This document shows, in pieces, positions 51,801 to 59,200 of a stretch of DNA of 64,000 nucleotides. The notes below the pieces were generated by a model. It saw nothing but the letters and a program-made list of their open reading frames with translations. It was not told where the DNA came from and did not search any database. Positions within the stretch are counted from its first letter, which is position 1, and every line of letters starts with the position of its first letter. The position numbers and the translations under genes were made by a program. The stretch spans positions 124,001-188,000 of the forward strand of contig NZ_VIWO01000010.1 of the NCBI RefSeq assembly GCF_007829335.1, given 5' to 3'. The stretch comes from Chitinophaga polysaccharea (GTDB lineage: Bacteria > Bacteroidota > Bacteroidia > Chitinophagales > Chitinophagaceae).

Positions 51801-52042
51801 AAAAACTGTTTACCCATTACCGTAAAGAAATTGTGCAATCACGTTTGCTCATGGTAGAAGGTAAATTACAACGGGAAGGGGAAGTGGTGCATGTGGTAGT
51901 GCAACATTGCTACAATTTCACCAAACTGCTGCAACGGTTAATTCCTATAGGGGCTGAGGCGCCTGCCAGCGCTACGCCTGCCGTTAGCAAGGACCAGCCG
52001 CAACAAGGAAAAATTTTCCCGGAGGGCAGAAATTTCAGGTGA
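48860..52042 (+). CDS. dnaE2: Error-prone DNA polymerase III alpha subunit DnaE2
   Basis: 1060 residues, the usual DnaE2 length, shorter than DnaE. N-terminal PHP domain (YTELQVTTNFSFLRGGSHPEELVEQA ... AITDINSL), palm with the catalytic carboxylates in PDIDVDF (Asp381, Asp383), fingers and a C-terminal OB fold (about 930-1030). The protein performs mutagenic translesion synthesis with ImuA and ImuB after DNA damage. Third gene of the operon; the GIY-YIG gene ends 6 bp away on the other strand. Confidence 0.95.
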   Translation: MHYTELQVTTNFSFLRGGSHPEELVEQAIELGYTAIAITDINSLAGIVRAHTAAKEKHIRIIPGCQLQLLDGPSLLAYPTNQDAYSHLSALLTKGNLRAEKGQCHLYKADVYEHAEGMIFIALAPTALNTNFDYEDTFKSALQEYRKALGKQLYLAATRTYQGDDFKKLFRLSQLSEKLHIPLVATNDVHYHHPERRQLQDILTCIREKCTIYNAGYRLHENAERYLKPPQEMQRLFRQYPDAIRRAQEIAQACQFSLSSLRYIYPEELTSEGRTPQEELVYLTWNGAAEKLGNDIPAGIKKDIQRELSFIEEMNYASYFLTVYDIVRFARSQDILCQGRGSAANSAVCFCLGITSVNPTKFDLLFERFLSSARNEPPDIDVDFEHERREEVIQYIYNKYGRDRAAIVATVTQLQRKGAVRDVGKAMGLSVDMINRLSDTMWELSDEWYEGKQLSSQGFNPADPHLRKVLELTDQLIGFPRQLGQHTGGFIITQGKLSDLCPLLNARMENRINIEWNKDDIEALGFLKVDVLGLGMLTCIRKAFHLAREHYDLHLTLANIPQDDGAVYEMVSHADTIGVFQIESRAQQSMLPRLRPNKFYDLVIEVAIVRPGPIQGDMVHPYLRRRNGEEEVKYPKPELEPILEKTLGVPLFQEQAMKIAMVAARFTASEADELRRSMATFKSGGQVSKFRKKLVDGMVQNGYDAEYAQRIFKQLEGFGSYGFPESHAVSFALLVYVSSWLKCYYPDVFACALLNSLPMGFYQPAQIVIDARKHGVKVRPVDINFSLWDNNLEEHSGKYRAMRLGFRQVKGIKEEDIAGLLSGRTTHYQNIPALREAGVSHNTLEKLADADAFNSIGLDRRRALWEVSALHDRPTGMFTGQTAESVAEAGVQLPEMTAAEQVIHDYGALSLSLKAHPVSFVREKLNLLQVLTAKDLEYIDDGAFVKVAGLVLVRQRPGTASGVCFITMEDETGCCNLVVFEKLFTHYRKEIVQSRLLMVEGKLQREGEVVHVVVQHCYNFTKLLQRLIPIGAEAPASATPAVSKDQPQQGKIFPEGRNFR

Positions 52043-52048
52043 TGTTGA

Positions 52049-52705
52049 TTAATATAACTGGTTACGCAGGATTCTTTTGATCATCTGTATGGTACCGCGA
52101 CTCACTTCATTTTTGTATTTCTGCAGGATGAGGGCTTCGCTGGTGCCATTGCTCAGCTCATTGACCACACGCAGCCATTTGCCCAGGAATGCGGAATTGG
52201 GAGTACGATATTTCAGCAATCTCCTCACTGTATCAATAATAGCCTTGTTTACGGTGCCTTCGTGCAGCTGGAAGATTTCGTCGTTGTTGAGTCCCAGCTC
52301 CACATCATCTGCGATGCGGGAATAGTCCATCAGGTACTTTTCATTGGCTTCCATCACCTGTAGCAATGGGTTATCGCTAAAAACGATATCGTTGTATTTA
52401 CGTTGTTGTTTTTGCAGGGATTGGAGGGCATAATTGCGGGCAATGTTGTCGCAGATGATCAGGTCGTCTTTGCTGAGTTCGAACCACTCTCCTTTTACGC
52501 GTTTATGCTGAAAAACGATGTGCAGGCTTTCTTCCAGGTCGGTCATGTTGAGGGCGGCGTACTGCCGGATAACGCGGAACATGACAGGCAGGTGGGTATG
52601 ATAGGCAGCCAGCCGCTTATGCAGGTCCTGGGTTTTGCCTATTTTATACACATTTTTGCCTGTACTGAGAATATACACACATTTGCCAACTTGTACTTGC
52701 TCCAT
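52049..52705 (-). CDS. GIY-YIG nuclease family protein (T5orf172/Meiotically up-regulated 113 type)
   Basis: 218 residues. The N-terminal GIY-YIG-like domain (about 8-90) shows CVYILSTGKNVYKIGKTQDLHKRL, with the second Tyr, Arg of the HKRL helix and Glu in TDLEESLHIVF in the expected positions. KGEWFELSKDDL follows, typical of the T5orf172 subfamily. The rest is a helical domain of unknown role. Such stand-alone nucleases are common in genomes and may act in repair or restriction. It lies convergent with the mutasome operon, but linkage to it is not implied by strand. Confidence 0.8.
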   Translation of the reverse strand: MEQVQVGKCVYILSTGKNVYKIGKTQDLHKRLAAYHTHLPVMFRVIRQYAALNMTDLEESLHIVFQHKRVKGEWFELSKDDLIICDNIARNYALQSLQKQQRKYNDIVFSDNPLLQVMEANEKYLMDYSRIADDVELGLNNDEIFQLHEGTVNKAIIDTVRRLLKYRTPNSAFLGKWLRVVNELSNGTSEALILQKYKNEVSRGTIQMIKRILRNQLY

Positions 52706-52826
52706 GAGGTGGTTTTCACGCTTTGCGAAAATAATAATTTAATAATCAATTTACGATCCTGATTATTACGCACCAAATCTGCCGGCAGCATCATCTCTTT
52801 ACTTGGGCTAACATTCCTGTAAAAAA

Positions 52827-52858
52827 TTGGTCTGTGATTTCCGGGAGGCTTATATTCG
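52827..52858 (+). promoter_or_regulatory. Candidate promoter of the GNAT gene
   Basis: TTG at 52827, 21-bp spacer, TATATTCG at 52851-52858 (7 of 8 to TAnnTTTG). The implied start near 52865 makes initiation at the TTG at 52871 unlikely and supports the ATG at 52898. Confidence 0.4.
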
Positions 52859-52897
52859 CGTCGTGATTTATTGAACCAAAACAATCACCTGATACAG

Positions 52898-53545
52898 ATG
52901 GCCGACGTAGTAGCTCCACACATTGTTGAAACCTGGGTAAAGGGCTGGTCGCTGGCCCGTGAAGTGCCACCACCCGTGCCTTATGGCAGCGGATTCCGGA
53001 CGGAATTGGGCTGGGCAGATGCCAAAACACGTTATGTTTTTCCTGCTTTAAGCCAGGAATGTCATACGCTGGCCACCACTATTCATGAGCCTTATGTGTT
53101 TATTAAAGTTTGTGCGCCAGCAGACGCATTGGCCGCACTGTTGCCAGCTCCCTGGGAAATCACCACACATGCTTTTATGATGGCTTGTCCGGGTCCTATG
53201 AGCGCGCCCAAGCATCCCCTTCCGCCAGGGTATCGCCTGGAAGTGATCACGGAAGCTCCTGTATTCATTGTCCGCTTATTGACAACAGGTGGAGAAGAAG
53301 CCGCCGTTGGTCGTATAGCCATCACCGATGGCTATGCTATTTACGACCGCATTGCCACACAGCCCGACCATCAGCGCCGGGGGCTCGGGAGTATTGTCAT
53401 GAAAGCCCTGGAAGAAGCAGCCCTGGCAAATGGGGCTTCGCAAGGCTTACTGGTGGCTACGCCGGAAGGGAAGGCCCTGTATGAGTCGCTCAACTGGCAG
53501 TTCCTGTGTCCTTACACCACCGCTGCCATTCCAGCAGAAAAATAG
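52898..53545 (+). CDS. GNAT-family N-acetyltransferase
   Basis: 215 residues from the ATG at 52898 (9 further codons to a TTG are possible). The C-terminal GNAT domain has YDRIATQPDHQRRGLGSIVMKALEEAALANGASQGLLVATPEGKALYESLNW, with the acetyl-CoA loop Q-R-R-G-L-G. The N-terminal ~95 residues (VAPHIVETWVKGWSLAREVPPPVPY) are a distinct domain often seen before such GNATs. The substrate is unknown. It is convergent with the 241-residue gene, 3 bp from its end. Confidence 0.85.
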   Translation: MADVVAPHIVETWVKGWSLAREVPPPVPYGSGFRTELGWADAKTRYVFPALSQECHTLATTIHEPYVFIKVCAPADALAALLPAPWEITTHAFMMACPGPMSAPKHPLPPGYRLEVITEAPVFIVRLLTTGGEEAAVGRIAITDGYAIYDRIATQPDHQRRGLGSIVMKALEEAALANGASQGLLVATPEGKALYESLNWQFLCPYTTAAIPAEK

Positions 53546-53548
53546 CGC

Positions 53549-54235
53549 CTATTGTTCATTGCCTGGGCTGGCCAATACTTTATCTTTTTCGGCTACCGGT
53601 CCCTGGTAGCTGAAGCGGCGGTTTTCGTCGCGGATATTGATTAAGCAGCTGTCGCCCACCAGGAAGGGGATATTCTGGAAGACAGGTTTGCCCAGGCCAT
53701 CCCCCGGAGCAATGTATAATTTGTTGACTTTATCCGGCAGGATATATTCCGAATATCCGGTATCGTACATCGTATGTACCAGGTATAAATGCCGCGATGC
53801 GGGGCTGTTGACAAGCGTTTCGAAACCTTCGGCCGTTTGGGTCATCGCGGGAGGATCTGTGGGCGCGGGATGGGGAGAGAAGCTAAAATTAATATACGGT
53901 GCATGCCGGTAGTTGAATTTAAATACCAGCAATAGTTTCCCTGCCGGGACTTTTTTATCTGTGGAAGACGTGACCACATATTTACTTTTCACGGGGTCGG
54001 TAGAAAGGTAAATAGTATCGTGTTGCTGTATCCACACGCCTTTCACAAACTGGTCGAGGGCGCCGTAGCTCATGGCGTATACAAAGCGGTTATTGTCAAA
54101 CACACATAGTTCTTCTGCTACTTCCATACGGCTGGCATTGTAATAGCCGGGTATTACAGGGAAAGCTTTCTGGGCTTGTACAGGTGACTCCATGATCAGC
54201 AATAATAAAACGGATAAACCAATAATGTATCTCAT
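53549..54235 (-). CDS. Secreted protein of unknown function
   Basis: 228 residues from the ATG at 54235, which begins a signal peptide (MRYIIGLSVLLLLIMESPVQAQ); the frame runs 13 codons further upstream. The mature protein has strand-rich segments (FVYAMSYGALDQFVKGVWIQQHDTIYLSTD, LLLVFKFNYRHAPYINFSFSP) and ends NIRDENRRFSYQGPVAEKDKVLASPGNEQ. I do not recognise the family. It may be a beta-sandwich envelope protein. It is divergent from the acetolactate decarboxylase gene. Confidence 0.7.
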   Translation of the reverse strand: MRYIIGLSVLLLLIMESPVQAQKAFPVIPGYYNASRMEVAEELCVFDNNRFVYAMSYGALDQFVKGVWIQQHDTIYLSTDPVKSKYVVTSSTDKKVPAGKLLLVFKFNYRHAPYINFSFSPHPAPTDPPAMTQTAEGFETLVNSPASRHLYLVHTMYDTGYSEYILPDKVNKLYIAPGDGLGKPVFQNIPFLVGDSCLINIRDENRRFSYQGPVAEKDKVLASPGNEQ

Positions 54236-54384
54236 ACCTGGGAAGTTAACAACCGGCAGCTGCCGGTTATCCAAAGATAGTAACTTTCCGTGGGCCTGTG
54301 ACAGTGGGCGATTTTACATTTCTTCTCTTTTATTTTTTTTCTACCTTTCCGGTATTTTATCATATTTCAACGATACCAACGAAC

Positions 54385-55173
54385 ATGTACTTCCCTATTT
54401 TAACGTTGCTGCTAACACTATCCACTCCTGCCGGGCAGCCGGTAAAAGATACCACACATCACCAGCTCTTTACCGCAGGAGTAGCCAGTGGATTGATGGG
54501 CGGCCTGTATGATGGATTTTACCCGATAGACTCCCTTGTGACAAAAGGAGATTTTGGCCTCGGCGCGCCGGATAAAATAGACGGAGAGCTACTGTTTTTA
54601 GATGGTAAGGCCTACCAGACACAATATACGGGAAAAACTACGGAAGTGTTGCACCGACGGCAGCTGACGCCTTTCAGCATGGTCAATTTCTTTCATACCG
54701 ACCTGACTTTCACCGTGCATCAGTCGATGGACAAAGCGGCCCTATATCATTACCTGGACAGCCTTTTACCAAATATGAACGGCCTGTATGCCATTCATAT
54801 CAAGGGTAAGTTCAGCCACCTGAAAACAAGGGCTTTTCCGCCAGTACATGAGGCACCATACCCGCCGTTGGCGGGCATGTTAGGTCTGCAACATTTCTTT
54901 CAATTCAATGCCTGTACAGGCGACCTGGTAGGCTATCGTTTACCGGCGTACATGGATAACACCAACATCGCGGGATATCATTTTCATTACCTGTCGGATA
55001 CCCGGGATGCAGGCGGTCATATCGTGGATGTAGCCATTGCTGATGTGGTAATTACCGTGAGCATACTCGACAGCTATACCTTGCAGATTCCCTCCTCTCC
55101 TGCCTTTGATCACTTCGACTTTAAGCAAAACAGGCAAGAAGATATAAAAAGCGTGGAAAAGGGTTCAAAATAA
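54385..55173 (+). CDS. Acetolactate decarboxylase, with predicted signal sequence
   Basis: 262 residues from the ATG at 54385. The core matches BudA/AlsD: FGLGAPDKIDGELLFLDGKAYQ, FSMVNFFHTDLTFTVHQ and the zinc/active-site string GYHFHYLSDTRDAGGHIVDV. The enzyme converts acetolactate to acetoin. A hydrophobic N-terminus (MYFPILTLLLTLSTPAGQP) suggests export, and no acetolactate synthase gene is adjacent. Enzyme assignment is firm; the export prediction is inference. Confidence 0.88.
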   Translation: MYFPILTLLLTLSTPAGQPVKDTTHHQLFTAGVASGLMGGLYDGFYPIDSLVTKGDFGLGAPDKIDGELLFLDGKAYQTQYTGKTTEVLHRRQLTPFSMVNFFHTDLTFTVHQSMDKAALYHYLDSLLPNMNGLYAIHIKGKFSHLKTRAFPPVHEAPYPPLAGMLGLQHFFQFNACTGDLVGYRLPAYMDNTNIAGYHFHYLSDTRDAGGHIVDVAIADVVITVSILDSYTLQIPSSPAFDHFDFKQNRQEDIKSVEKGSK

Positions 55174-55180
55174 CAGCCAG

Positions 55181-55214
55181 AAGGATGCCTCCATTGCCTG
55201 AAGCATCCTTTTGT
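55181..55214. terminator. Hairpin between convergent genes
   Basis: AAGGATGC/GCATCCTT with a 14-nt loop, followed by a T run. It lies 8 bp after the acetolactate decarboxylase stop and just before the CHRD gene's end. Confidence 0.65.
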
Positions 55215-55219
55215 TTAAG

Positions 55220-55756
55220 CTAATACCCTGGCGTTCCTCCCGGGCTGGTGGTCATTACCGAGGTCGAAAGCTGCCCTCTTATTTCCCCGTTGGGGAAGTT
55301 TGCGGTATGGATATTTACATACCATTTACCAGAGAGCAGATCGCCTGCCTGGCCTGCACTAAGCGTTACTGTTCCGGACACTGTGCCGGTAACGGCGGCA
55401 GGAAAACCTGTGATGGCAAATACCACCGGGGCTGCCACACCTGCTGCACCAGGCCCGTGGAAGTGCATACCTGTAGGCACTCCGCTGATTTTGCTCCAGC
55501 TGAGGGTGAAGCTGAGCTTATAGGTTGCAGGATCATAAGTACCCGTAAGCGTACCAGTACCGGTACTACTGTTGGCAGGCGTTTCCTGTGCGCCGGTCAA
55601 TGTTGCACTAACGGTATAAGTATTACCTCCGCCAGGGTTACCGTTACCACTATTATAGCCCCCGCCACTACAGGCAGCCATACATACAGCAAAAAATAAA
55701 GAACTGTATGCAATCCACTGTCTCCTCCATAGGCGGGAGAAAGATATCTTTTTCAT
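55220..55756 (-). CDS. CHRD-domain lipoprotein
   Basis: 178 residues with a lipoprotein signal (FFAVCMAAC, Cys about 28), a Gly/Asn-rich linker (GGGYNSGNGNPGGG) and a CHRD domain (YTVSATLTGAQETPANSSTGTG, MHFHGPGAAGVAAPVVFAI, WYVNIHTANFPNGEIRGQL). CHRD domains, first named in chordin, are beta-rich and found on bacterial surface proteins; function unknown. Monocistronic. Confidence 0.9.
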   Translation of the reverse strand: MKKISFSRLWRRQWIAYSSLFFAVCMAACSGGGYNSGNGNPGGGNTYTVSATLTGAQETPANSSTGTGTLTGTYDPATYKLSFTLSWSKISGVPTGMHFHGPGAAGVAAPVVFAITGFPAAVTGTVSGTVTLSAGQAGDLLSGKWYVNIHTANFPNGEIRGQLSTSVMTTSPGGTPGY

Positions 55757-55872
55757 AACAGTTGTTTATAGTTAATACGAGTAATGTTCGTTAATTGTTG
55801 CCTTGTTAACGAACCTTTAACGGAAGCCTTACAAATAGCCCCGAAATGCCTATCTTTCCTGAAACGACACAT

Positions 55873-56295
55873 ATGTTAGACCTACAGATCAGCGAAAGAA
55901 TCAACGCTAGTTTTGGCCGGCAAAAGCTCATGCAATTTTATGGCGCCCACATCGAACACATCGATCACGGATCTATCGCTATTGCCGTACCTCCCACCGA
56001 TTTCCTCCTGCGTACTTCCGGCATTTTTCATGGGGGCGTCATTGCCGCACTGGCCGATACCGCGGGAGGCTACGCCGCCACCACACTTTACCCGGAAGAT
56101 GTTTCCTTTCTCACCATAGAATTTAAGGTCAATTTTCTGCGCCAGGCGAAAGGTCAAATGCTCATCGCCAAAGCCTCCGTGATCAAGGGAGGCGCCACTA
56201 TTACAGTAGCACAAACCGATCTTTTTATCCGGAATAACGGTAAGGAAACACAAGTCGCCACCTCTTTAATCACCCTCATAAAAGCCAGCAAATAA
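55873..56295 (+). CDS. PaaI-type hotdog thioesterase
   Basis: 140 residues from the ATG at 55873; an ATG at 55846 adds 9 codons. A single hotdog domain with LRTSGIFHGGVIAALADTAGGYAATTLY (helix with the catalytic Asp region), FLTIEFKVNFLRQAKGQ and VAQTDLFI. Members hydrolyse acyl-CoA or phenylacetyl-CoA thioesters in the cytoplasm. A TATCTTTC box at 55851, which lies downstream of the first ATG, favours the later start. It is 3 bp before the DinB-like gene and probably co-transcribed. Confidence 0.88.
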   Translation: MLDLQISERINASFGRQKLMQFYGAHIEHIDHGSIAIAVPPTDFLLRTSGIFHGGVIAALADTAGGYAATTLYPEDVSFLTIEFKVNFLRQAKGQMLIAKASVIKGGATITVAQTDLFIRNNGKETQVATSLITLIKASK

Positions 56296-56298
56296 GCC

Positions 56299-56829
56299 AT
56301 GGAAATCCTTAGCATACCACCCTTTCTCGACTACTACGACAAAGTACGGGAACGTACCCTCCGGCTCATCAGCGTAGTGCCGCCCGATCAGCTTGACTGG
56401 TCGTACAAGCCGGGAAAATTCAGTATCGGCGACCAAATCCGGCATATTGCCACCATCGAAAGGTATATGTTTGCAGAAACCATCGCCGGTCGCCCCAGCG
56501 CCTACCAAGGCTGTGGCAAAGACCTGGCCGACGGCTACGACAACGTGGTTGCCTTCTTCAATGAACTACACCAACAATCACTCGCCATATTCCGGCAACT
56601 GAGCGATGCAGACCTGCAACGTAAATGCACCACACCCGGCCATGTAGAAATGCGCAGATGGAAATGGATGCGCGCCATGGTAGAACATGAAATTCACCAT
56701 CGCGGCGAACTATATATTTACCTGAACCTGCTGGGCGTAAAAACGCCCCCTATGTACGGGCTCACGGCAGAAGAAGTAGCACAAAACAGTACACCGATCG
56801 CTGGTACCGAAAAAAATCCGATGAAATAA
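56299..56829 (+). CDS. DinB/YfiT-type four-helix-bundle protein
   Basis: 176 residues. The four-helix-bundle with three metal-binding His is visible: His in QIRHIATIERY and two in MVEHEIHHRGELY. DinB-type proteins are thiol-dependent transferases or stress-related metalloproteins; this one may use bacillithiol or another thiol. It follows the thioesterase gene by 3 bp, so a small operon is likely. It ends 32 bp before tRNA-Pro(CGG). Confidence 0.88.
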   Translation: MEILSIPPFLDYYDKVRERTLRLISVVPPDQLDWSYKPGKFSIGDQIRHIATIERYMFAETIAGRPSAYQGCGKDLADGYDNVVAFFNELHQQSLAIFRQLSDADLQRKCTTPGHVEMRRWKWMRAMVEHEIHHRGELYIYLNLLGVKTPPMYGLTAEEVAQNSTPIAGTEKNPMK

Positions 56830-56861
56830 TTGGGGGAATTTACTAAATTAGCCACCCCAAA

Positions 56862-56935
56862 CGGGATGTAGCGCAGCCCGGTAGCGCGCTTCGTTCGGGA
56901 CGAAGAGGCCGCTGGTTCGAATCCAGTCATCCCGA
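56862..56935 (+). tRNA. tRNA-Pro (anticodon CGG)
   Basis: A 74-nt cloverleaf with acceptor CGGGATG/CATCCCG, D stem GCGC/GCGC, anticodon stem CTTCG/CGAAG around loop TTCGGGA (anticodon CGG) and T arm GCTGG-TTCGAAT-CCAGT. C1-G72 supports Pro. It is nearly identical to the tRNA at 7344 outside the anticodon arm, with a compensated acceptor pair change. Confidence 0.96.
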
Positions 56936-56940
56936 CTTGA

Positions 56941-56978
56941 CAGGACAAATGAGATTCATTCCCGTTTGTCCTGTTTTT
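56941..56978 (+). terminator. Terminator after tRNA-Pro(CGG)
   Basis: CAGGACAAATG/CGTTTGTCCTG, 11 pairs with one G-T, 11-nt loop, then TTTTT. Confidence 0.8.
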
Positions 56979-57093
56979 ATTTAGGTTAAAATCCTTGTCC
57001 ATAGCTACCGGTGAATACTTTTAACCGCGTATATTCTGAAGGCCGGATAACGGGTACTAAATTTACCGTTGCCTCTCATGTCAAGACTTTATG

Positions 57094-57316
57094 TTATACC
57101 AGCTCTAATGTTTTCTTTAATTTGTCCTTTATTTCTCCTGCTATCTTGTGTAAATCTTTGTTTAGTATGGTCTTCATAGACACTGTCGGGTTGATGGGCT
57201 GATACTTCAATCTTTCCCGGTTTCTTTTCCTGAACAATTACATTACACGGGAGCATAGTGCCAATTTTATCTTCTGCTAACGCTTTATTGTATATGATCT
57301 CTTCTATTTGAATGAT
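57094..57316 (-). pseudogene. DUF302 gene remnant with frameshift
   Basis: On the minus strand the frame reads IIYNKALAEDKIGTMLPCNVIVQ, then EKKPGKIEVSA, the conserved DUF302 core. After GCC an extra C in the CCC run at 57196-57198 breaks the frame; in the next frame it continues INPTVSMKTILNKDLHK and KDKLKKTLELV to a TAA at 57094. Upstream, a TGA at 57317-57319 interrupts and the N-terminal ~60 residues (including the usual GACNP) are absent. So this is a truncated, frameshifted gene. DUF302 proteins are small, stress-linked and poorly understood. The tRNA gene lies 160 bp away. Confidence 0.75.
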
Positions 57317-57406
57317 TCAAGTCAGCGGCACTCACTCTTTGTTTAATGCTTTCTCTCTTATTCTTTCCTTTTTTAGGGATATCTTCGCGAAGGAAAGCTT
57401 TGCGCT

Positions 57407-58096
57407 ATGCGGATCAAAATATTAGGCGCTATAGGTCAGATCGAAGTAACCCATCCGGAATACCGAAAACATTCCGGCATTTTGATAGACGACCAAATTT
57501 TGTGTGACATGGGAGAGAAAGAGTATCTGTCATATGCTCCTTCCTGTGTGCTCCTGACGCATTTGCACCCTGATCACGCCTATTTCATCAATGAGAAAAC
57601 AACTTTAAACTTCCCAATGCCTGTCTTTTCGCCGGAGCCCTGGCGGGAATCAAAAAATATCCATGTAGTGTCTGCTACTTTTATTCAAAACGGCTATAAG
57701 ATAACTCCCATTCCGACTGTTCACAGTATCAAGGTTAAATCGCAGGGCTATCTGATAGAAAAAAAGAATAAAAGGCTTCTCTATACAGGTGATATGGTCA
57801 GCATTCCCGAACCATATCACCACTATCTCGCGGGACTCGACGTAGTGATAACGGAAGCCAGCCATTTGAGGCGGGGCGGGATTGTACGAAAAAGTGCAGA
57901 TGGTCGCCTGTTTGGTCACACCGGTGTTCCCAATCTTATTGATTTCTTCGGAAAATATACCAACCATCTGATCTTCATGCATTTTGGAGCCTGGTTTGTA
58001 AAGGATCCGTCTGCCGGAAAAATGAAGATCAACGCGTTAAATCACGACAGTATAATACTCGATGTTGCTGCTGACGGGAAAGAATTCATAATCTGA
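57407..58096 (+). CDS. MBL-fold metallo-hydrolase
   Basis: 229 residues with the beta-lactamase-fold metal motif LTHLHPDHAYF (HxHxDH) near residue 50, TGDMVSIPEPYHHY (about 125-140) and HFGAWFV (about 195). No signal peptide, so cytoplasmic. The protein is a compact single-domain member; substrates of such enzymes range from nucleic acids to lactones. Its 3' end overlaps the convergent small proline-rich gene by 11 bp. Confidence 0.87.
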   Translation: MRIKILGAIGQIEVTHPEYRKHSGILIDDQILCDMGEKEYLSYAPSCVLLTHLHPDHAYFINEKTTLNFPMPVFSPEPWRESKNIHVVSATFIQNGYKITPIPTVHSIKVKSQGYLIEKKNKRLLYTGDMVSIPEPYHHYLAGLDVVITEASHLRRGGIVRKSADGRLFGHTGVPNLIDFFGKYTNHLIFMHFGAWFVKDPSAGKMKINALNHDSIILDVAADGKEFII

Positions 58097-58283
58097 AAAT
58101 ACCCAACACTTGTTGTCCGGGTTGCGGTATTTCTGCCGGTTGCACAGGCTCGTTTGGGTCTTCTTCAGGTGCAATCTCCGGTGTACCTGGCAATAAAGGC
58201 CCCCCTGGCGATGTATCAGGCACAATTTCCGGATTTGATGGAATTGGAACTTCTGATGGTTTTACATTTTTTTTCTTTTCCAT
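58086..58283 (-). CDS. Small proline-rich acidic protein, 65 residues
   Basis: MEKKKNVKPSEVPIPSNPEI, then an alternation of PE, DP and PG motifs (GTPEIAPEEDPNEPVQP) and IPQPGQQVLG at the end. Low-complexity, probably extended. I believe that similar KPSEVPIP...PEI...PEEDP proteins recur in Bacteroidota, which is why I accept it. Its function is unknown. It overlaps the end of the MBL gene on the opposite strand by 11 bp. Confidence 0.6.
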   Translation of the reverse strand: MEKKKNVKPSEVPIPSNPEIVPDTSPGGPLLPGTPEIAPEEDPNEPVQPAEIPQPGQQVLGIFRL

Positions 58284-58428
58284 AACAATTCTTTTTATGA
58301 AAAACGTTTATTTCAATTTATTTTCCAATGAGATATGTCAACACAATGATTAATGCCGATCTTGGCAAAATAATAAACTCTATTCATCTCTGGCTGCTAT
58401 TCATCCAGGCTGGTCATAGAAATTTTTT

Positions 58429-59190
58429 TCAGGCAGCAATCCATCCTCCGTCAACCGGCATGGCATGTCCGGTCACAAAAGAGGCCTCATCTGAGCAGAG
58501 CCAGATAACCGCCTCCGCCACTTCTTCAGGCTCTCCGAACCGGCCTATTGGCTCCATATTCACAAATTGTTGCTCCACCACTTTGTCTTTCCCTGTAATT
58601 CTGTCGATCATGGCGGTTCTAATTACTCCGGGACACACCGCATTAACACGTACTCCCAGCTTTGCTGTTTCCAATGCGGCTGTTTTGGTGAGGCCAATCA
58701 CTCCATGCTTGCTGGCCACATATGCGGGAAGCCCGGCAAATCCGATCAGGCCTGCAACAGATGCACAATTAACAATGGCCCCTCTACCCTGCCTGATCAT
58801 GTGAGACAGCTCATGTTTCATGCATAACCAAACACCTGTCAGGTTAATCGCAATGGTCCTTTCCCAATTGTCCTGGGTACATTCCTGCGTTACGGCAGAT
58901 ATGCCTTCTATCCCGGCATTATTGAATGCAAAATCGAGGCGACCATAGGCGGAAAAGGCTTTATCAATTACGGCTGTTATATCACCTGGTTTCGACACAT
59001 CACATTTTACAAAAAAGCCGTTGCCACCTGCCGCTTCAATTTGTTTTAAGGTCAACTGTTCTTCATCTTCTATCCAATCTGCGATCACCACGTTTGCACC
59101 TCTCTTTGCAAAAGCTACCGCTGTTGCCCGGCCAATTCCAAAACTTCCCCCCGTAACTATGGCTACTTTGTTTTCAAAGATCTTTTCCAT
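58429..59190 (-). CDS. Short-chain dehydrogenase/reductase
   Basis: 253 residues from the ATG at 59190 (an upstream ATG adds 6). Rossmann motif TGGSFGIGRATAVAFAKRGA near residue 12, NNAG (about 88), catalytic YVASK near 155, and the C-terminal GHAMPVDGGWIA tail, all of the classical SDR type. D-acidic ADWIEDEEQ after strand 2 favours NAD. Substrate unknown. It is 10 bp after the nitroreductase gene on the same strand. Confidence 0.9.
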   Translation of the reverse strand: MEKIFENKVAIVTGGSFGIGRATAVAFAKRGANVVIADWIEDEEQLTLKQIEAAGGNGFFVKCDVSKPGDITAVIDKAFSAYGRLDFAFNNAGIEGISAVTQECTQDNWERTIAINLTGVWLCMKHELSHMIRQGRGAIVNCASVAGLIGFAGLPAYVASKHGVIGLTKTAALETAKLGVRVNAVCPGVIRTAMIDRITGKDKVVEQQFVNMEPIGRFGEPEEVAEAVIWLCSDEASFVTGHAMPVDGGWIAA

Positions 59191-59200
59191 GACTAAATTT

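Noticed and set aside
52043..52048. Operon link between dnaE2 and the GIY-YIG gene
   Set aside because: They are on opposite strands and convergent, so no shared transcript.
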